Below are positions 26,189 through 38,997 of a DNA stretch of 60,763 bases, in pieces. Location: positions 1-60,763 of the forward strand of contig JASLPR010000060.1 of the NCBI GenBank assembly GCA_030744875.1, in the 5' to 3' direction. A program made the position numbers and the translations under genes. This stretch comes from Chloroflexota bacterium. GTDB taxonomy: Bacteria > Chloroflexota > UBA11872 > VXNJ01. The notes under the pieces were generated by a model. It searched no databases and was not told where the DNA came from. It saw nothing but the letters and a program-made list of their open reading frames with translations. Each line of letters begins with the position of its first letter. Positions within the stretch are counted from its first letter, which is position 1.

Positions 26189-27105
26189 TGGGAGAACGCT
26201 GGCTGGCGATCGACGTGGTCGTGGAGGAGGACGAGGTCGATGATGTCCAGGCAGTGATGGCCCGCTGGGCCGGAGGGGCGGTGGCGGTGGAGCAGATGAT
26301 CGATGCCGCGGCGCTGGATGACTTCGTGCCCGACGGGCGCTGCCGGCTTACGGCCTACCTGCGTGACGGGGCCGAACTCCCGGTCACCAAGTACCAGCTA
26401 TTCAACGCTCTCTGGATGCTGGGCGGTGGCGGCTCGGCGGGCCTGCGCAAGCCGGGCGAGCGCTGGACCGAGGAATCCGAATGGATGGAACAGTGGAAAC
26501 GGTTCTACCGCCCGCTCGCTATCGGACGGGTGGGAATCGTGCCGGCCTGGGATGAGAGTGAGATTCCGGGCGCGTACGTGGTCGTCAGCCTCGATCCCGG
26601 GCAGGCGTTCGGCACCGGCCTGCATGTCTCGACCCGCCAGGCACTGCTGGCGCTCCAACAGTGTGGCGTGGAAGGCCGGCGGGTGCTCGATCTGGGGACC
26701 GGATCGGGGATCCTGGCCATCGCCGCCGCCGGCCTCGGAGCGGCGGCGGTAGTGGGGCTTGACACTGACGCCCGGGCGGTGGATGCGGCGCGGGAGAACG
26801 TGACCGCCAACGATCAGGAGGCTCGGATTGAACTGGGGGTGGGTACGCTCGGCGAGCCCGGAGTCGAGCAATACCTGTCGCAACCGTTCGACATCGTTGT
26901 CGCCAACATCGTCGCCGCGGTCCATTGCGAGTTGGCGCTGCACTACCCGGTGCCGATCGCCCTGGGCGGCCACCTGATTCTGGGCGGTATCGTGGACGAG
27001 CGCGCCGATCTGGTGACCGCGGCGATGGCGGAACTCCCGCTGGCCTTGGCCGAGCGCATCGACGAGGAACGCTGGGTGAACCTCGTTTACACGAGGACAC
27101 CGTGA
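26188..27105 (+). CDS. prmA: Ribosomal protein L11 methyltransferase
   Basis: SAM-dependent methyltransferase that trimethylates ribosomal protein uL11. The 305-residue product has an N-terminal alpha/beta domain, the PrmA-specific loop DPGQAFGTGLHVSTRQAL, the SAM motif LDLGTGSGILAIAAAGLGA and acidic loop GLDTD, and a VANIVAAV catalytic motif (usually NILA). ATG 26188 overlaps the dnaJ stop; its own stop overlaps the rsmE start. dnaJ-prmA-rsmE-mtaB is a common bacterial order, supporting the call. Confidence 0.9.
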   Translation: MGERWLAIDVVVEEDEVDDVQAVMARWAGGAVAVEQMIDAAALDDFVPDGRCRLTAYLRDGAELPVTKYQLFNALWMLGGGGSAGLRKPGERWTEESEWMEQWKRFYRPLAIGRVGIVPAWDESEIPGAYVVVSLDPGQAFGTGLHVSTRQALLALQQCGVEGRRVLDLGTGSGILAIAAAGLGAAAVVGLDTDARAVDAARENVTANDQEARIELGVGTLGEPGVEQYLSQPFDIVVANIVAAVHCELALHYPVPIALGGHLILGGIVDERADLVTAAMAELPLALAERIDEERWVNLVYTRTP

Positions 27106-27875
27106 TGGGCATCGAACACCGGCCCGGGCGGAGGTTCCTGGTGGAGGGGCTGGATTTGGACGCGCCGGTACTGCGACTGCCACCGGAGGTCGCGCATCGC
27201 GTGGGGCACGTGATGCGGATGCGGGTCGGCGATGCGATCCAACTGTTTGATGGGACGGGCGGGGTGATCGACGGGATCCTGGCCAAACTGACGCCGGAGG
27301 TCCTGATTGAGTCGGATGCTTCCAGGCGGGTCGAGCGGCCGGCGGGAGAACTGCGGCTCGCTATCCCGCGGTTGAAATCGGGCAACACCGAACTGAGCCT
27401 GCAGAAGGCGACCGAATTGGGTGCGACGGAACTGATCGTCTACGCAGCCGAGCGGTCGGTGCCGCGCGAGTCGGCGGACGGCGGCGGGTGGCATATGGAG
27501 CGATTCGAGCGGGTGGTGGCGGAGGCGATGGAGCAAAGCGGCGGCGCGTACCTGCCGATCGTTGCGGTCGCGGCGGACACGGCCGCGGCGGCCGCGCGGC
27601 TGGGTCCCGGATTCCTGGCGCCATCGCTGGCCCCGGGGCTGCCGTCGATGGACGAGGTTCTGGGTGCCGCCCGACCTTCGGTGGTGGCGGCGGTGGTGGG
27701 GGCGGAAGGGGGATTCAGCGAGCGTGAACTGGATCAGTTGCAGGCCGCGGGTGGAGTCCCGGTGGGTATGGGAACGCGGGTGCTGCGATCCGAGACGGCG
27801 GTAATCGCACTGGCCGTCCTGGCGGCGCGCCGGTTCGGCTGGCTTGGAGCGGGCGAAGGGGGGGGCGATGGGTAG
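27105..27875 (+). CDS. rsmE: 16S rRNA m3U1498 methyltransferase
   Basis: SPOUT-class methyltransferase that N3-methylates U1498 of 16S rRNA. The 256-residue product has an N-terminal PUA-like domain (HRVGHVMRMRVGDAIQLFDGTGG), the central LQKATELGATELIVYAAERSV, and the knotted SAM site VVGAEGGFSERELDQL and GMGTRVLRSETAVIAL. ATG 27105 overlaps the prmA stop (GTG 27102 is an in-frame alternative). The C-terminus, Gly-rich and extended (GAGEGGGDG), overlaps the mtaB start by 8 bp. Confidence 0.9.
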   Translation: MGIEHRPGRRFLVEGLDLDAPVLRLPPEVAHRVGHVMRMRVGDAIQLFDGTGGVIDGILAKLTPEVLIESDASRRVERPAGELRLAIPRLKSGNTELSLQKATELGATELIVYAAERSVPRESADGGGWHMERFERVVAEAMEQSGGAYLPIVAVAADTAAAAARLGPGFLAPSLAPGLPSMDEVLGAARPSVVAAVVGAEGGFSERELDQLQAAGGVPVGMGTRVLRSETAVIALAVLAARRFGWLGAGEGGGDG

Positions 27876-29160
27876 ACCGGCGTCGACAGTGGCGTTCAAG
27901 ACGTTCGGCTGCCGGGTGAACCAGGTGGACAGCGACGCGCTGGTGCGGCGGTTCAGGGAGCAGGGCTTTGCGGTGGTGCCCTTCGGCGCACCCGCCGACG
28001 CCATCGTCATCAACACCTGCACGGTCACCCACGTGGCCGATCGCAAGGCGCGCGGCAGCATCAACCGGGCCCTGCGGGATTATCCCGATGCCGTGGTGGC
28101 AATCACCGGCTGCTATACCACGGTGCAGACCGCGCGGCTGACCGAACTCTTTCCCCGAGCCGAAGTCTTCCCGATCGTTGAGCAGGATCGCCTGGTGATG
28201 GAGATCGGCCGGATTGCGGGGGAGGCGGCCCCGGCGCCGACCGCGATGAACGGCTTTGGCGAGGCGGCGCGCACCCGCCCGATGGTGAAGGTGCAGGAGG
28301 GCTGCGACCACGTCTGCGCGTTTTGCATCGTGCCGCGGGCCCGGGGTCGCTCGCGCAGCCGGCCGGCGGGCGAGATCGTCGTGCGGGTGCGGGACCTGGT
28401 GGCCGCCGGAGCGGTTGAGGTGGTGGTCACCGGAGTGAGCCTGGGATCCTACCGCTGTCCGGACGGCGACGATCGCGTCGGGCGGCTCGTCGGGAGAATC
28501 CTGGCCGACACCGCTGTGCCGCGGTTGCGCATCAGCTCGATTGAGCCGATGGACTTCGACCGCGATCTGCTAGCCGCGCTGGGCGATTCGCGGGTCTGCC
28601 CGCACCTGCATCTGCCGCTCCAGAGCGGGTCCGACCGGGTGCTCGCCGCGATGCGCCGGCCCTACACGGCGGCTGAGTACCGGGTACTGGTTGAGTCGAT
28701 AAAGGCAGTGTCACCGGACGTGGCGATTGGCACAGATGTAATAGTCGGGTTCCCGGGGGAGACTGACGATGATTACCGGGCCACCCGGGAACTTGTTGAG
28801 GCGGTCGGGTTCGCCTCACTGCACGCCTTTCCGTATTCGCGCCGGGAGGGCACGCTAGCGGCGCTGGACGCCGCCCGGGTGGGTGCGGAAATCCGGAACG
28901 CGCGCCTGACGGAGATTCTGGAGCTGGGAGAGAAACTGGAACAACGCTACGCAGAGCGCTTCGACGGCACGGAGCGCGAGATTGTGTGGGAGGCGGCCGC
29001 AGACGGGGTGGTGTCCGGTCTCAGCGACAACTACCTGCGCGTCGAGGCGACGGGCGCGCCGGAGCTGGCCGGCCGGATCGGACACGCGCGAATCGAGCTT
29101 ACGGGGCAATCCCGCCTGACGGCCGTGCCGGTCGCGGCGACCACACCGGAAGGTGATTGA
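27868..29160 (+). CDS. mtaB: tRNA t6A37 methylthiotransferase MtaB
   Basis: Radical-SAM enzyme converting t6A37 to ms2t6A37 in tRNAs reading ANN codons. In 430 residues: auxiliary cluster cysteines C15 (TFGCRVNQVDSD), C51 (NTCTVTH) and C82 (TGCYTT), radical-SAM C146-C150-C153 (CDHVCAFC), then IPRARGRSRSRP, the PLQSGSD segment and a C-terminal TRAM domain. FGCRVNQ and NTCTVT are MtaB/YqeV signatures and separate it from the MiaB at 11947. ATG 27868 with a GGGGGG ribosome site is preferred over ATG 27844. The HIT gene begins at the next base after its stop. Confidence 0.93.
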   Translation: MGRPASTVAFKTFGCRVNQVDSDALVRRFREQGFAVVPFGAPADAIVINTCTVTHVADRKARGSINRALRDYPDAVVAITGCYTTVQTARLTELFPRAEVFPIVEQDRLVMEIGRIAGEAAPAPTAMNGFGEAARTRPMVKVQEGCDHVCAFCIVPRARGRSRSRPAGEIVVRVRDLVAAGAVEVVVTGVSLGSYRCPDGDDRVGRLVGRILADTAVPRLRISSIEPMDFDRDLLAALGDSRVCPHLHLPLQSGSDRVLAAMRRPYTAAEYRVLVESIKAVSPDVAIGTDVIVGFPGETDDDYRATRELVEAVGFASLHAFPYSRREGTLAALDAARVGAEIRNARLTEILELGEKLEQRYAERFDGTEREIVWEAAADGVVSGLSDNYLRVEATGAPELAGRIGHARIELTGQSRLTAVPVAATTPEGD

Positions 29161-29502
29161 ATGAGTTGTATCTTCTGCGGAATCGCGGCCGGGGAAGTAC
29201 CGTCCGACACAGTGGCCGAGGGCGAGGACTTCGTGGCCTTCCGTGACCTGCAACCGCAGGCCGCCACCCACGTGCTGGTCATCCCCCGGCGACACATCAG
29301 TGGGATCGCCGACATCATTCCCAAGGATGGCGATCTGATCGGTCGTCTCATGGTGGCGGCGGCCGATGTGGCCCGCGGCGAGGGCCTGGCGGAAGGGGGC
29401 TATCGGCTGGTCGTAAACCAGGGGGAGGCGGGGGGGCAGACGGTCGAGCATCTGCATATCCACGTGCTCGGCGGCCGGCAGATGCGGTGGCCGCCGGGGT
29501 AG
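29161..29502 (+). CDS. HIT-family (HinT-like) nucleotide phosphoramidase
   Basis: A 113-residue HIT protein: CIFCGIAAGEVPSDTV at the N-terminus (with a CxxC pair), FRDLQPQAATHVLVIPRRH, and the catalytic triad motif EHLHIHVLGG near the C-terminus. HinT-type members hydrolyse adenosine phosphoramidates and related AMP conjugates; the physiological substrate is usually unclear. It starts directly after the mtaB stop, so it is the last gene of the grpE2-dnaJ2 block before the rpoB leader. Confidence 0.9.
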   Translation: MSCIFCGIAAGEVPSDTVAEGEDFVAFRDLQPQAATHVLVIPRRHISGIADIIPKDGDLIGRLMVAAADVARGEGLAEGGYRLVVNQGEAGGQTVEHLHIHVLGGRQMRWPPG

Positions 29503-29878
29503 GCCGGTGATGCGCTTCCACGATTTTCCGCACAGTTCCCGGATGTCTGGTACCATCTGACCCGAGACGAGGACCGGAGAGAAAAGTCCGAATACTCGTA
29601 GAAACTAAGACTCCATAACCAGCAGGGAACGCGCGGCCCCCAAACGGGGGTAGCGTGAGCTTTGCTTTCTGGTATGTACCGGGTGCTGATCTGACTTATC
29701 TGACCGACGAGGGGGAATGAGGCTGCGCTGCGCCCTTCCCCAGTTCGTGACCGATTCCGCAACCTCTCGGGTCCGGGATGCTTCCCTGCCCCACGCCGCT
29801 CAATTACGTCGTCCGCGGGCGTTCCCCGCCCTACCCATCTGTAGCCGTCGCTTGGCTCGCTGAGGAGTTTCACCCCGC
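29503..29878 (+). promoter_or_regulatory. 376-bp rpoB upstream region and leader
   Basis: The longest gap in the window. It contains a possible extended -10 (TGGTACCAT, 29548-29556), a GGAC/GTCC pair around GGAGAGAAAA (29571-29589), a C5-AAAC-G5 hairpin (29637-29650) and a larger hairpin near 29707-29748. None is followed by a T-run. AGGAG lies 11 bp before the rpoB ATG. The usual rplJ-rplL genes do not precede rpoB here. I found no supported ORF or known ncRNA. Confidence 0.4.
29707..29748 (+). other. Imperfect hairpin in the rpoB leader
   Basis: GGGGAA (29712-29717) pairs with TTCCCC (29736-29741), GGC with GCC inside, and ACGA with TCGT outside across a small bulge, forming a two-part stem with loop TGCGCTGC. 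There is no T-tract after it, so it is more likely a leader RNA structure than a terminator. Confidence 0.4.
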
Positions 29879-32800
29879 ATGACCACCACCAGTGCCAACG
29901 GTTCGATCGCCCGACGCGAGTTCGGGCAGACTCCGAACATCCTGGAACTTCCCAACCTGATCGAGATTCAGGAACGCTCGTTCAGCTGGTTTCGCAACCA
30001 GGGACTGCACGAACTCTTCGAGGAGATTACGCCGATCCTGGACTTCACCGGGAAGAACCTGGAACTGCACTTCGAAGTGCCGAAAGATCCCTTTGACGAG
30101 CCCATATACAGCGAAGAGGAATGTCGCGACCAGGACCGCACGTACCAGGCGCCGCTGCGGGTGACGGCGCGGCTGCACAACAAGCAAACTGGAGAAATCA
30201 AGGAAATGTCGGTCTTCATGGGTGATTTTCCCCTGATGACCGACAAGGGAACCTTCATCTACAACGGCGCCGAGCGGGTTGTGGTGAGCCAGCTGGTGCG
30301 GTCGCCCGGGGCGTACTTCACCGCCGATATCGACAGCGCCACCGGTCGCCGGCTGTTCGCGGCGAAGCTGATCCCGAACCGTGGGGCATGGCTCGAATTT
30401 GACACCTCGGCGAAGAACATCATCAGCGTCAAGGTCGACCGCAAGCGCAAGATTCCGGTGACAACTCTGCTGCGCGCACTCGGCTGGGGCACCGACGAGG
30501 AAATCTACGAGCTGTTCAAGGATGTCGATACCGATGCCGAGCACCGCTATATCGAGTCGACCATCGGAGTTGGCAAGGTCCGGCACGACCCGGCGGAGAC
30601 CCACGAAGAAGGCCTGATCGATGTGTATCACCGACTGCGGCCGGGCGATCCGGCGACGAAGGAAAATGCGCGTTCGCTGTTGAACCAGCTGCTCTTCAAT
30701 TTCCGGCGCTACGACCTGGGAAGGGTCGGGCGGTACAAGCTGGACAAGCGACTGGGTGTTACAACGGAAGATTCCGAACGCACACTGCGGCGGGAAGACC
30801 TGCTGGCCCTGATCCGCGAGATCGTGCGGCTGAACGCTTCGCAGGGTCGTCCTGATGAGATCGACCACCTCGGCAACCGCCGGGTGCGTCCGGTCGGCGA
30901 GCTTCTGCAAAACCAGTTTCGCACCGGCCTGCTGCGCATGGAGCGGGTGATCAAAGAGCGGATGACGATCCAGGACGCGGCCGAGGCGACGCCGGCGGTG
31001 CTGATTAACACTCGTCCGGTGATGGCGGCGGTGAAGGAGTTTTTTGGCGGCAGCCAACTTTCGCAGTTCATGGATCAGACGAACCCGCTGTCCGAGCTGG
31101 CCCACAAACGGCGCCTGAGCGCGATGGGGCCGGGCGGCTTGAGTCGCGAGCGGGCCGGATTCGATGTCCGCGATGTCCACTTCAGTCACTACGGCCGCAT
31201 CTGCCCGATTGAGACGCCGGAGGGGCCGAATATCGGGCTGATCAGCTCGCTGGCTTCCTACGCTCAGGTGAACGACTACGGGTTCCTGGAGACGCCGTAC
31301 CGGCTGGTCAAAAAGGACCTCCCGTCGAAGGAGGCCGCCAAGGCTCTCGGCCGGACCCTGCGGCAAGGCCTGAGGAACAAAGACAACAAGCCGCTGGGGC
31401 TGAAGGGCAAGAACGGCAAGCCGCTGGGGCGCAAGGGAACAAAGGTCACCGAGGAGCTGGTTAAGCAGCTCAAGGGATTCAAGAAGGCCGACGGGGTCAC
31501 CATCAGCGTGGAACCGTTTGTGACCGATGACATCCAGTACCTCACCGCGGACGTGGAAGAACGTCTGGTCATTGCCCAGGCCAACGCCGAGATTGGTGAA
31601 GACAGCACGATCTTGGCGGAGCGGGTGGCGGTTCGCACCGGCCCGGACTTCCACGAGGGGCCGCGCGAGGATGTCGACATGATCGATGTCTCGCCACAGC
31701 AGATGGTGAGCATCCCGACTTCGATGATCCCGTTCCTGGAACACGATGACGCAAACCGTGCCCTGATGGGCTCGAACATGCAACGCCAGGCGGTACCACT
31801 GTTGAAGCCGCAGGCGCCGCTGGTATCCACCGGCGTCGAGGACCGCGCGGCGCTGGACTCCGGGCACATGGTTGTCTACGAAGGCACAAAGATCGGCACG
31901 GTGACCAGCGCGGTGGCCAACCAAATTGTGGTCAAGGAGAATCGCGGCAAGGAACACAAGTACCGGTTGCGGTGCTTCGAGCGCTCAAACCAGGGAACCT
32001 GCATCAATCATCGGGCGGTCGTGAAGACCGGCGACAAAGTGGCGCCAGGCGCGCTGCTGGCGGACAGTTCGTCGACCGATCGCGGCCAGTTGGCGCTGGG
32101 ACGCAACATCCTGTGCGCCTTCATGTTCTGGGAAGGATATAACTTCGAGGACGCGATCGTGATCAGCGAAAACTTGGTCACGGAGGACATCTACACCTCG
32201 ATTCACATCGAGAAGTTTGAGGTCGACGCGCGCGATACCAAGCTGGGCCCGGAAGAGATCACCCGCGATATTCCCAACGTGGCCGAAGAAGCGCTGCGCA
32301 ACCTTGACGAGGACGGGATCGTCTACGTGGGCGCCGAGGTCGCGCCCGACGACATCATCGTGGGCAAGATCACGCCGAAGGGTGAGACCGAGTTGACCGG
32401 TGAAGACCGGCTGCTGCGGGCCATCTTCGGGCGCGACGCCCGCGAGGTGAAGGACACGTCGAAGCACGTTCCCGCTGGTGACGCCGGGACAGTGATCGAT
32501 GTCCGACAGTTCAGCCGCGAAGACGGCACCGACCTGGCGGCGGGCGTGAATCACGTCGTCCGGGTTAGCATCGCTTCCAAGCGCAAGATTTCGGAAGGCG
32601 ACAAGATGGCCGGGCGCCACGGGAACAAGGGGGTGATCTCGCTGGTGCTACCGCAGGAAGACATGCCGTACCTCGAGGATGGTACCCCGGTGGATATCGT
32701 GCTGAATCCGTTGGGTGCGGCGTCGCGGATGAACGTCGGGCAGCTGCTCGAGATGCACGCCGGCGCGGCTGCCAAGAAGCTAAACATCAGGGTCGTCTCG

Positions 32801-33370
32801 CCAGTGTTTGACAGCGCGAGTGAGATGGAAGTTGAGAACTTGCTTGAAGAGGCCGGTCTTTCCAGGGACGGTAAGGTAACTCTGTACGATGGACGTACCG
32901 GAGATCCGTTCGACAAGCCGGTAGTCGTGGGCCAGATGTACATGCTGAAACTCGCCCACCTGGTCGAAGACAAGATCCACGGCCGGTCCACCGGCCCCTA
33001 CTCGCTAATCACCCAGCAGCCGCTGGGCGGTAAGGCGCAGATGGGCGGGCAGCGGTTCGGCGAGATGGAAGTTTGGGCGCTGCAGGCCTACGGCGCGGCC
33101 CACGTGCTGCAGGAAATGCTGACCGTGAAGTCCGACGATGTGCTCGGCCGGGTGAAGACCTACGAAGCCATCGTCAAAGGGGAGATTATCCTCGATCCGG
33201 GGGTTCCTGAATCGTTCCGGGTGCTGGTCAAGGAGCTACAGAGCCTGGGGCTGGCGGTGGATGTGCTCAACTCTGCCGATGAAGAAATATCGATCGCTGT
33301 TGACTCGTCGCAGGAATACCTGCCCGACCTCGATGGAATCAACATCGAGGGTCGCGAATACAAGCTCTAA
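29879..33370 (+). CDS. rpoB: DNA-directed RNA polymerase subunit beta
   Basis: Catalytic-core subunit of RNA polymerase, 1163 residues. Protrusion, lobe, fork, flap and clamp segments are in normal order; the rifampicin pocket ([21 protein letters not shown]) has wild-type D399, H409 and S414 (E. coli 516, 526, 531). Other conserved blocks include [41 protein letters not shown] and [19 protein letters not shown]. Between ETPYR and DDIQYLTA (residues ~468-550) is an extra ~70 residues, Lys-rich, with a decapeptide repeat; E. coli has only ten residues there. It is followed 15 bp later by rpoC. Confidence 0.98.
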   Translation: MTTTSANGSIARREFGQTPNILELPNLIEIQERSFSWFRNQGLHELFEEITPILDFTGKNLELHFEVPKDPFDEPIYSEEECRDQDRTYQAPLRVTARLHNKQTGEIKEMSVFMGDFPLMTDKGTFIYNGAERVVVSQLVRSPGAYFTADIDSATGRRLFAAKLIPNRGAWLEFDTSAKNIISVKVDRKRKIPVTTLLRALGWGTDEEIYELFKDVDTDAEHRYIESTIGVGKVRHDPAETHEEGLIDVYHRLRPGDPATKENARSLLNQLLFNFRRYDLGRVGRYKLDKRLGVTTEDSERTLRREDLLALIREIVRLNASQGRPDEIDHLGNRRVRPVGELLQNQFRTGLLRMERVIKERMTIQDAAEATPAVLINTRPVMAAVKEFFGGSQLSQFMDQTNPLSELAHKRRLSAMGPGGLSRERAGFDVRDVHFSHYGRICPIETPEGPNIGLISSLASYAQVNDYGFLETPYRLVKKDLPSKEAAKALGRTLRQGLRNKDNKPLGLKGKNGKPLGRKGTKVTEELVKQLKGFKKADGVTISVEPFVTDDIQYLTADVEERLVIAQANAEIGEDSTILAERVAVRTGPDFHEGPREDVDMIDVSPQQMVSIPTSMIPFLEHDDANRALMGSNMQRQAVPLLKPQAPLVSTGVEDRAALDSGHMVVYEGTKIGTVTSAVANQIVVKENRGKEHKYRLRCFERSNQGTCINHRAVVKTGDKVAPGALLADSSSTDRGQLALGRNILCAFMFWEGYNFEDAIVISENLVTEDIYTSIHIEKFEVDARDTKLGPEEITRDIPNVAEEALRNLDEDGIVYVGAEVAPDDIIVGKITPKGETELTGEDRLLRAIFGRDAREVKDTSKHVPAGDAGTVIDVRQFSREDGTDLAAGVNHVVRVSIASKRKISEGDKMAGRHGNKGVISLVLPQEDMPYLEDGTPVDIVLNPLGAASRMNVGQLLEMHAGAAAKKLNIRVVSPVFDSASEMEVENLLEEAGLSRDGKVTLYDGRTGDPFDKPVVVGQMYMLKLAHLVEDKIHGRSTGPYSLITQQPLGGKAQMGGQRFGEMEVWALQAYGAAHVLQEMLTVKSDDVLGRVKTYEAIVKGEIILDPGVPESFRVLVKELQSLGLAVDVLNSADEEISIAVDSSQEYLPDLDGINIEGREYKL
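31387..31446 (+). repeat. Two-copy 30-bp direct repeat inside rpoB
   Basis: Units at 31387-31416 and 31417-31446 share an identical first 14 bases (CAAGCCGCTGGGGC) and partial identity beyond. They encode [10 protein letters not shown] followed by [10 protein letters not shown], with lysines at residues 504 and 514 heading the two KPLG copies. The repeat lies inside the lineage-specific RpoB insertion. Confidence 0.75.
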
Positions 33371-33385
33371 GGGGTATAGCTGGCA

Positions 33386-37849
<4,464 letters not shown>

Positions 37850-37974
37850 AAATACCCGTACGGTTCCCTGTGGAAATGTTGACCGCGAAGGGGTGTGGGT
37901 GATAGCCTCCCTTCTTGGTGCCATGGGCATCTATCTAGTGCTGTGTACTCCGTAGGAAAGTGACGTAATCGTTC
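37850..37974 (+). promoter_or_regulatory. rpoC-rpsL intergenic region with weak promoter candidate
   Basis: This 125-bp gap contains TTGACC (37879-37884) followed after 16 bp by GATAGC (37901-37906), a partial promoter match. GTAGGAAAGTGACG lies before the rpsL GTG. It could give the str cluster its own transcription start, but the evidence is weak. Confidence 0.3.
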
Positions 37975-38388
37975 GTGCCCACAATCAGTCAATTGGTGCG
38001 AAAAGGACGACGCAAGGCCCGTCGCAAGGTGGCGGCTCCGGCTTTGCACTGGTCCTATAACAGCATCAAGCGGCGGATGGTGCGGACCGGCGGCTCACCG
38101 CAGAAGCGGGGAGTTTGCGTCCAGGTGAGGACGGTCACCCCGAAGAAGCCGAACTCGGCACTGCGGAAGGTGGCTCGCGTGCGTCTCTCGAACGGTATGG
38201 AGGTTCTTGCCTACATTCCCGGTGAGGGGCACACGCTGCAGGAGCATTCGGTGGTGCTGGTGCGCGGTGGGCGGGTGAAGGATCTGCCCGGTGTTCGCTA
38301 TCACATCGTCCGCGGCGCGTACGACGCGACCGGGGTCGAAGACCGAAGGCAGTCGCGGTCCAAGTACGGCGCGAAGATGGATAAATAG
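37975..38388 (+). CDS. rpsL: 30S ribosomal protein uS12
   Basis: Decoding-centre protein, 137 residues. The conserved [48 protein letters not shown] and SRSKYG segments are intact, including the streptomycin-site lysines in wild-type form. Between APAL and PQKRGVC lies [17 protein letters not shown], 14 residues longer than E. coli (EAC). A loop of similar length and pattern (xGYNSxKKK) occurs in Bacilli uS12. GTG 37975 gives the canonical [12 protein letters not shown] start. Confidence 0.96.
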   Translation: MPTISQLVRKGRRKARRKVAAPALHWSYNSIKRRMVRTGGSPQKRGVCVQVRTVTPKKPNSALRKVARVRLSNGMEVLAYIPGEGHTLQEHSVVLVRGGRVKDLPGVRYHIVRGAYDATGVEDRRQSRSKYGAKMDK

Positions 38389-38490
38389 GCAGTCGCGAGG
38401 TACCTCCGGGGACTTCGCGTCATTTGACAGTGAATCTGTATCCGCGCCCGGTGACGTAGAACTAAAAGGCCAAACGGAAAACGCCAGGAA

Positions 38491-38961
38491 ATGCCCAGAA
38501 GAAACAGACCGCCAAGAAGACCCGTCCAACCGGACCCCAAGTACCACAATCGCAGCGTGTCGCGGTTCATCAACATGTTGATGCGGGACGGCAAGAAGTC
38601 GCTCGCTCAGAGGCTGCTTTACCGGGCGTTTGACGTGATGGAGGAGCGGAACGGGGCGGACCCGGTGGAGGTGTTCGAGGCCGCCATTCGCAACGCCACG
38701 CCGCATCTGGAAGTGAAGCCCCGCCGGGTCGGTGGCGCCACCTACCAGGTGCCGATTGAGATCCGGGGCGACCGACGCTATTCACTTTCGGTCCGCTGGC
38801 TGGTGCAGGCGGCGCGGGCGCGGCCCGGCAAGACCATGATCGAGCGGTTGGCCGCTGAATTCACCGAAGCCGCCAACAACGAGGGTGCCGCCGTACGGCG
38901 AAAAGAAGAGAGTCATCGCATGGCGGACGCAAACAAGGCCTTCGCCCACTACCGCTGGTAG
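38491..38961 (+). CDS. rpsG: 30S ribosomal protein uS7
   Basis: Primary 16S rRNA 3'-domain binder and head organiser of the small subunit; 156 residues, the standard bacterial length. It shows PDPKYHNRSVSRFINMLM, VEVFEAAIRNATPHLEVKPRRVGGATYQVP and the C-terminal HRMADANKAFAHYRW, all family signatures. An AGGAA sits directly before the ATG. It lies 102 bp after rpsL and 36 bp before fusA, in the standard str order. Confidence 0.96.
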   Translation: MPRRNRPPRRPVQPDPKYHNRSVSRFINMLMRDGKKSLAQRLLYRAFDVMEERNGADPVEVFEAAIRNATPHLEVKPRRVGGATYQVPIEIRGDRRYSLSVRWLVQAARARPGKTMIERLAAEFTEAANNEGAAVRRKEESHRMADANKAFAHYRW

Positions 38962-38997
38962 GCCGGCTCAAGCGCCGATCTCGAGGTACTGCAGAAA

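Noticed and set aside
29560-29700. Possible RNase P RNA, because GGAGAGAAAAGTCCGA resembles the GAGGAAAGTCC core
   Set aside because: The match is inexact, the pairing 3' element (ACAGAA) is absent, and the space before rpoB is too short for a complete RNA.
31040-31130. Rifampicin-resistance substitution in RpoB
   Set aside because: D399, H409 and S414 correspond to wild-type E. coli D516, H526 and S531.
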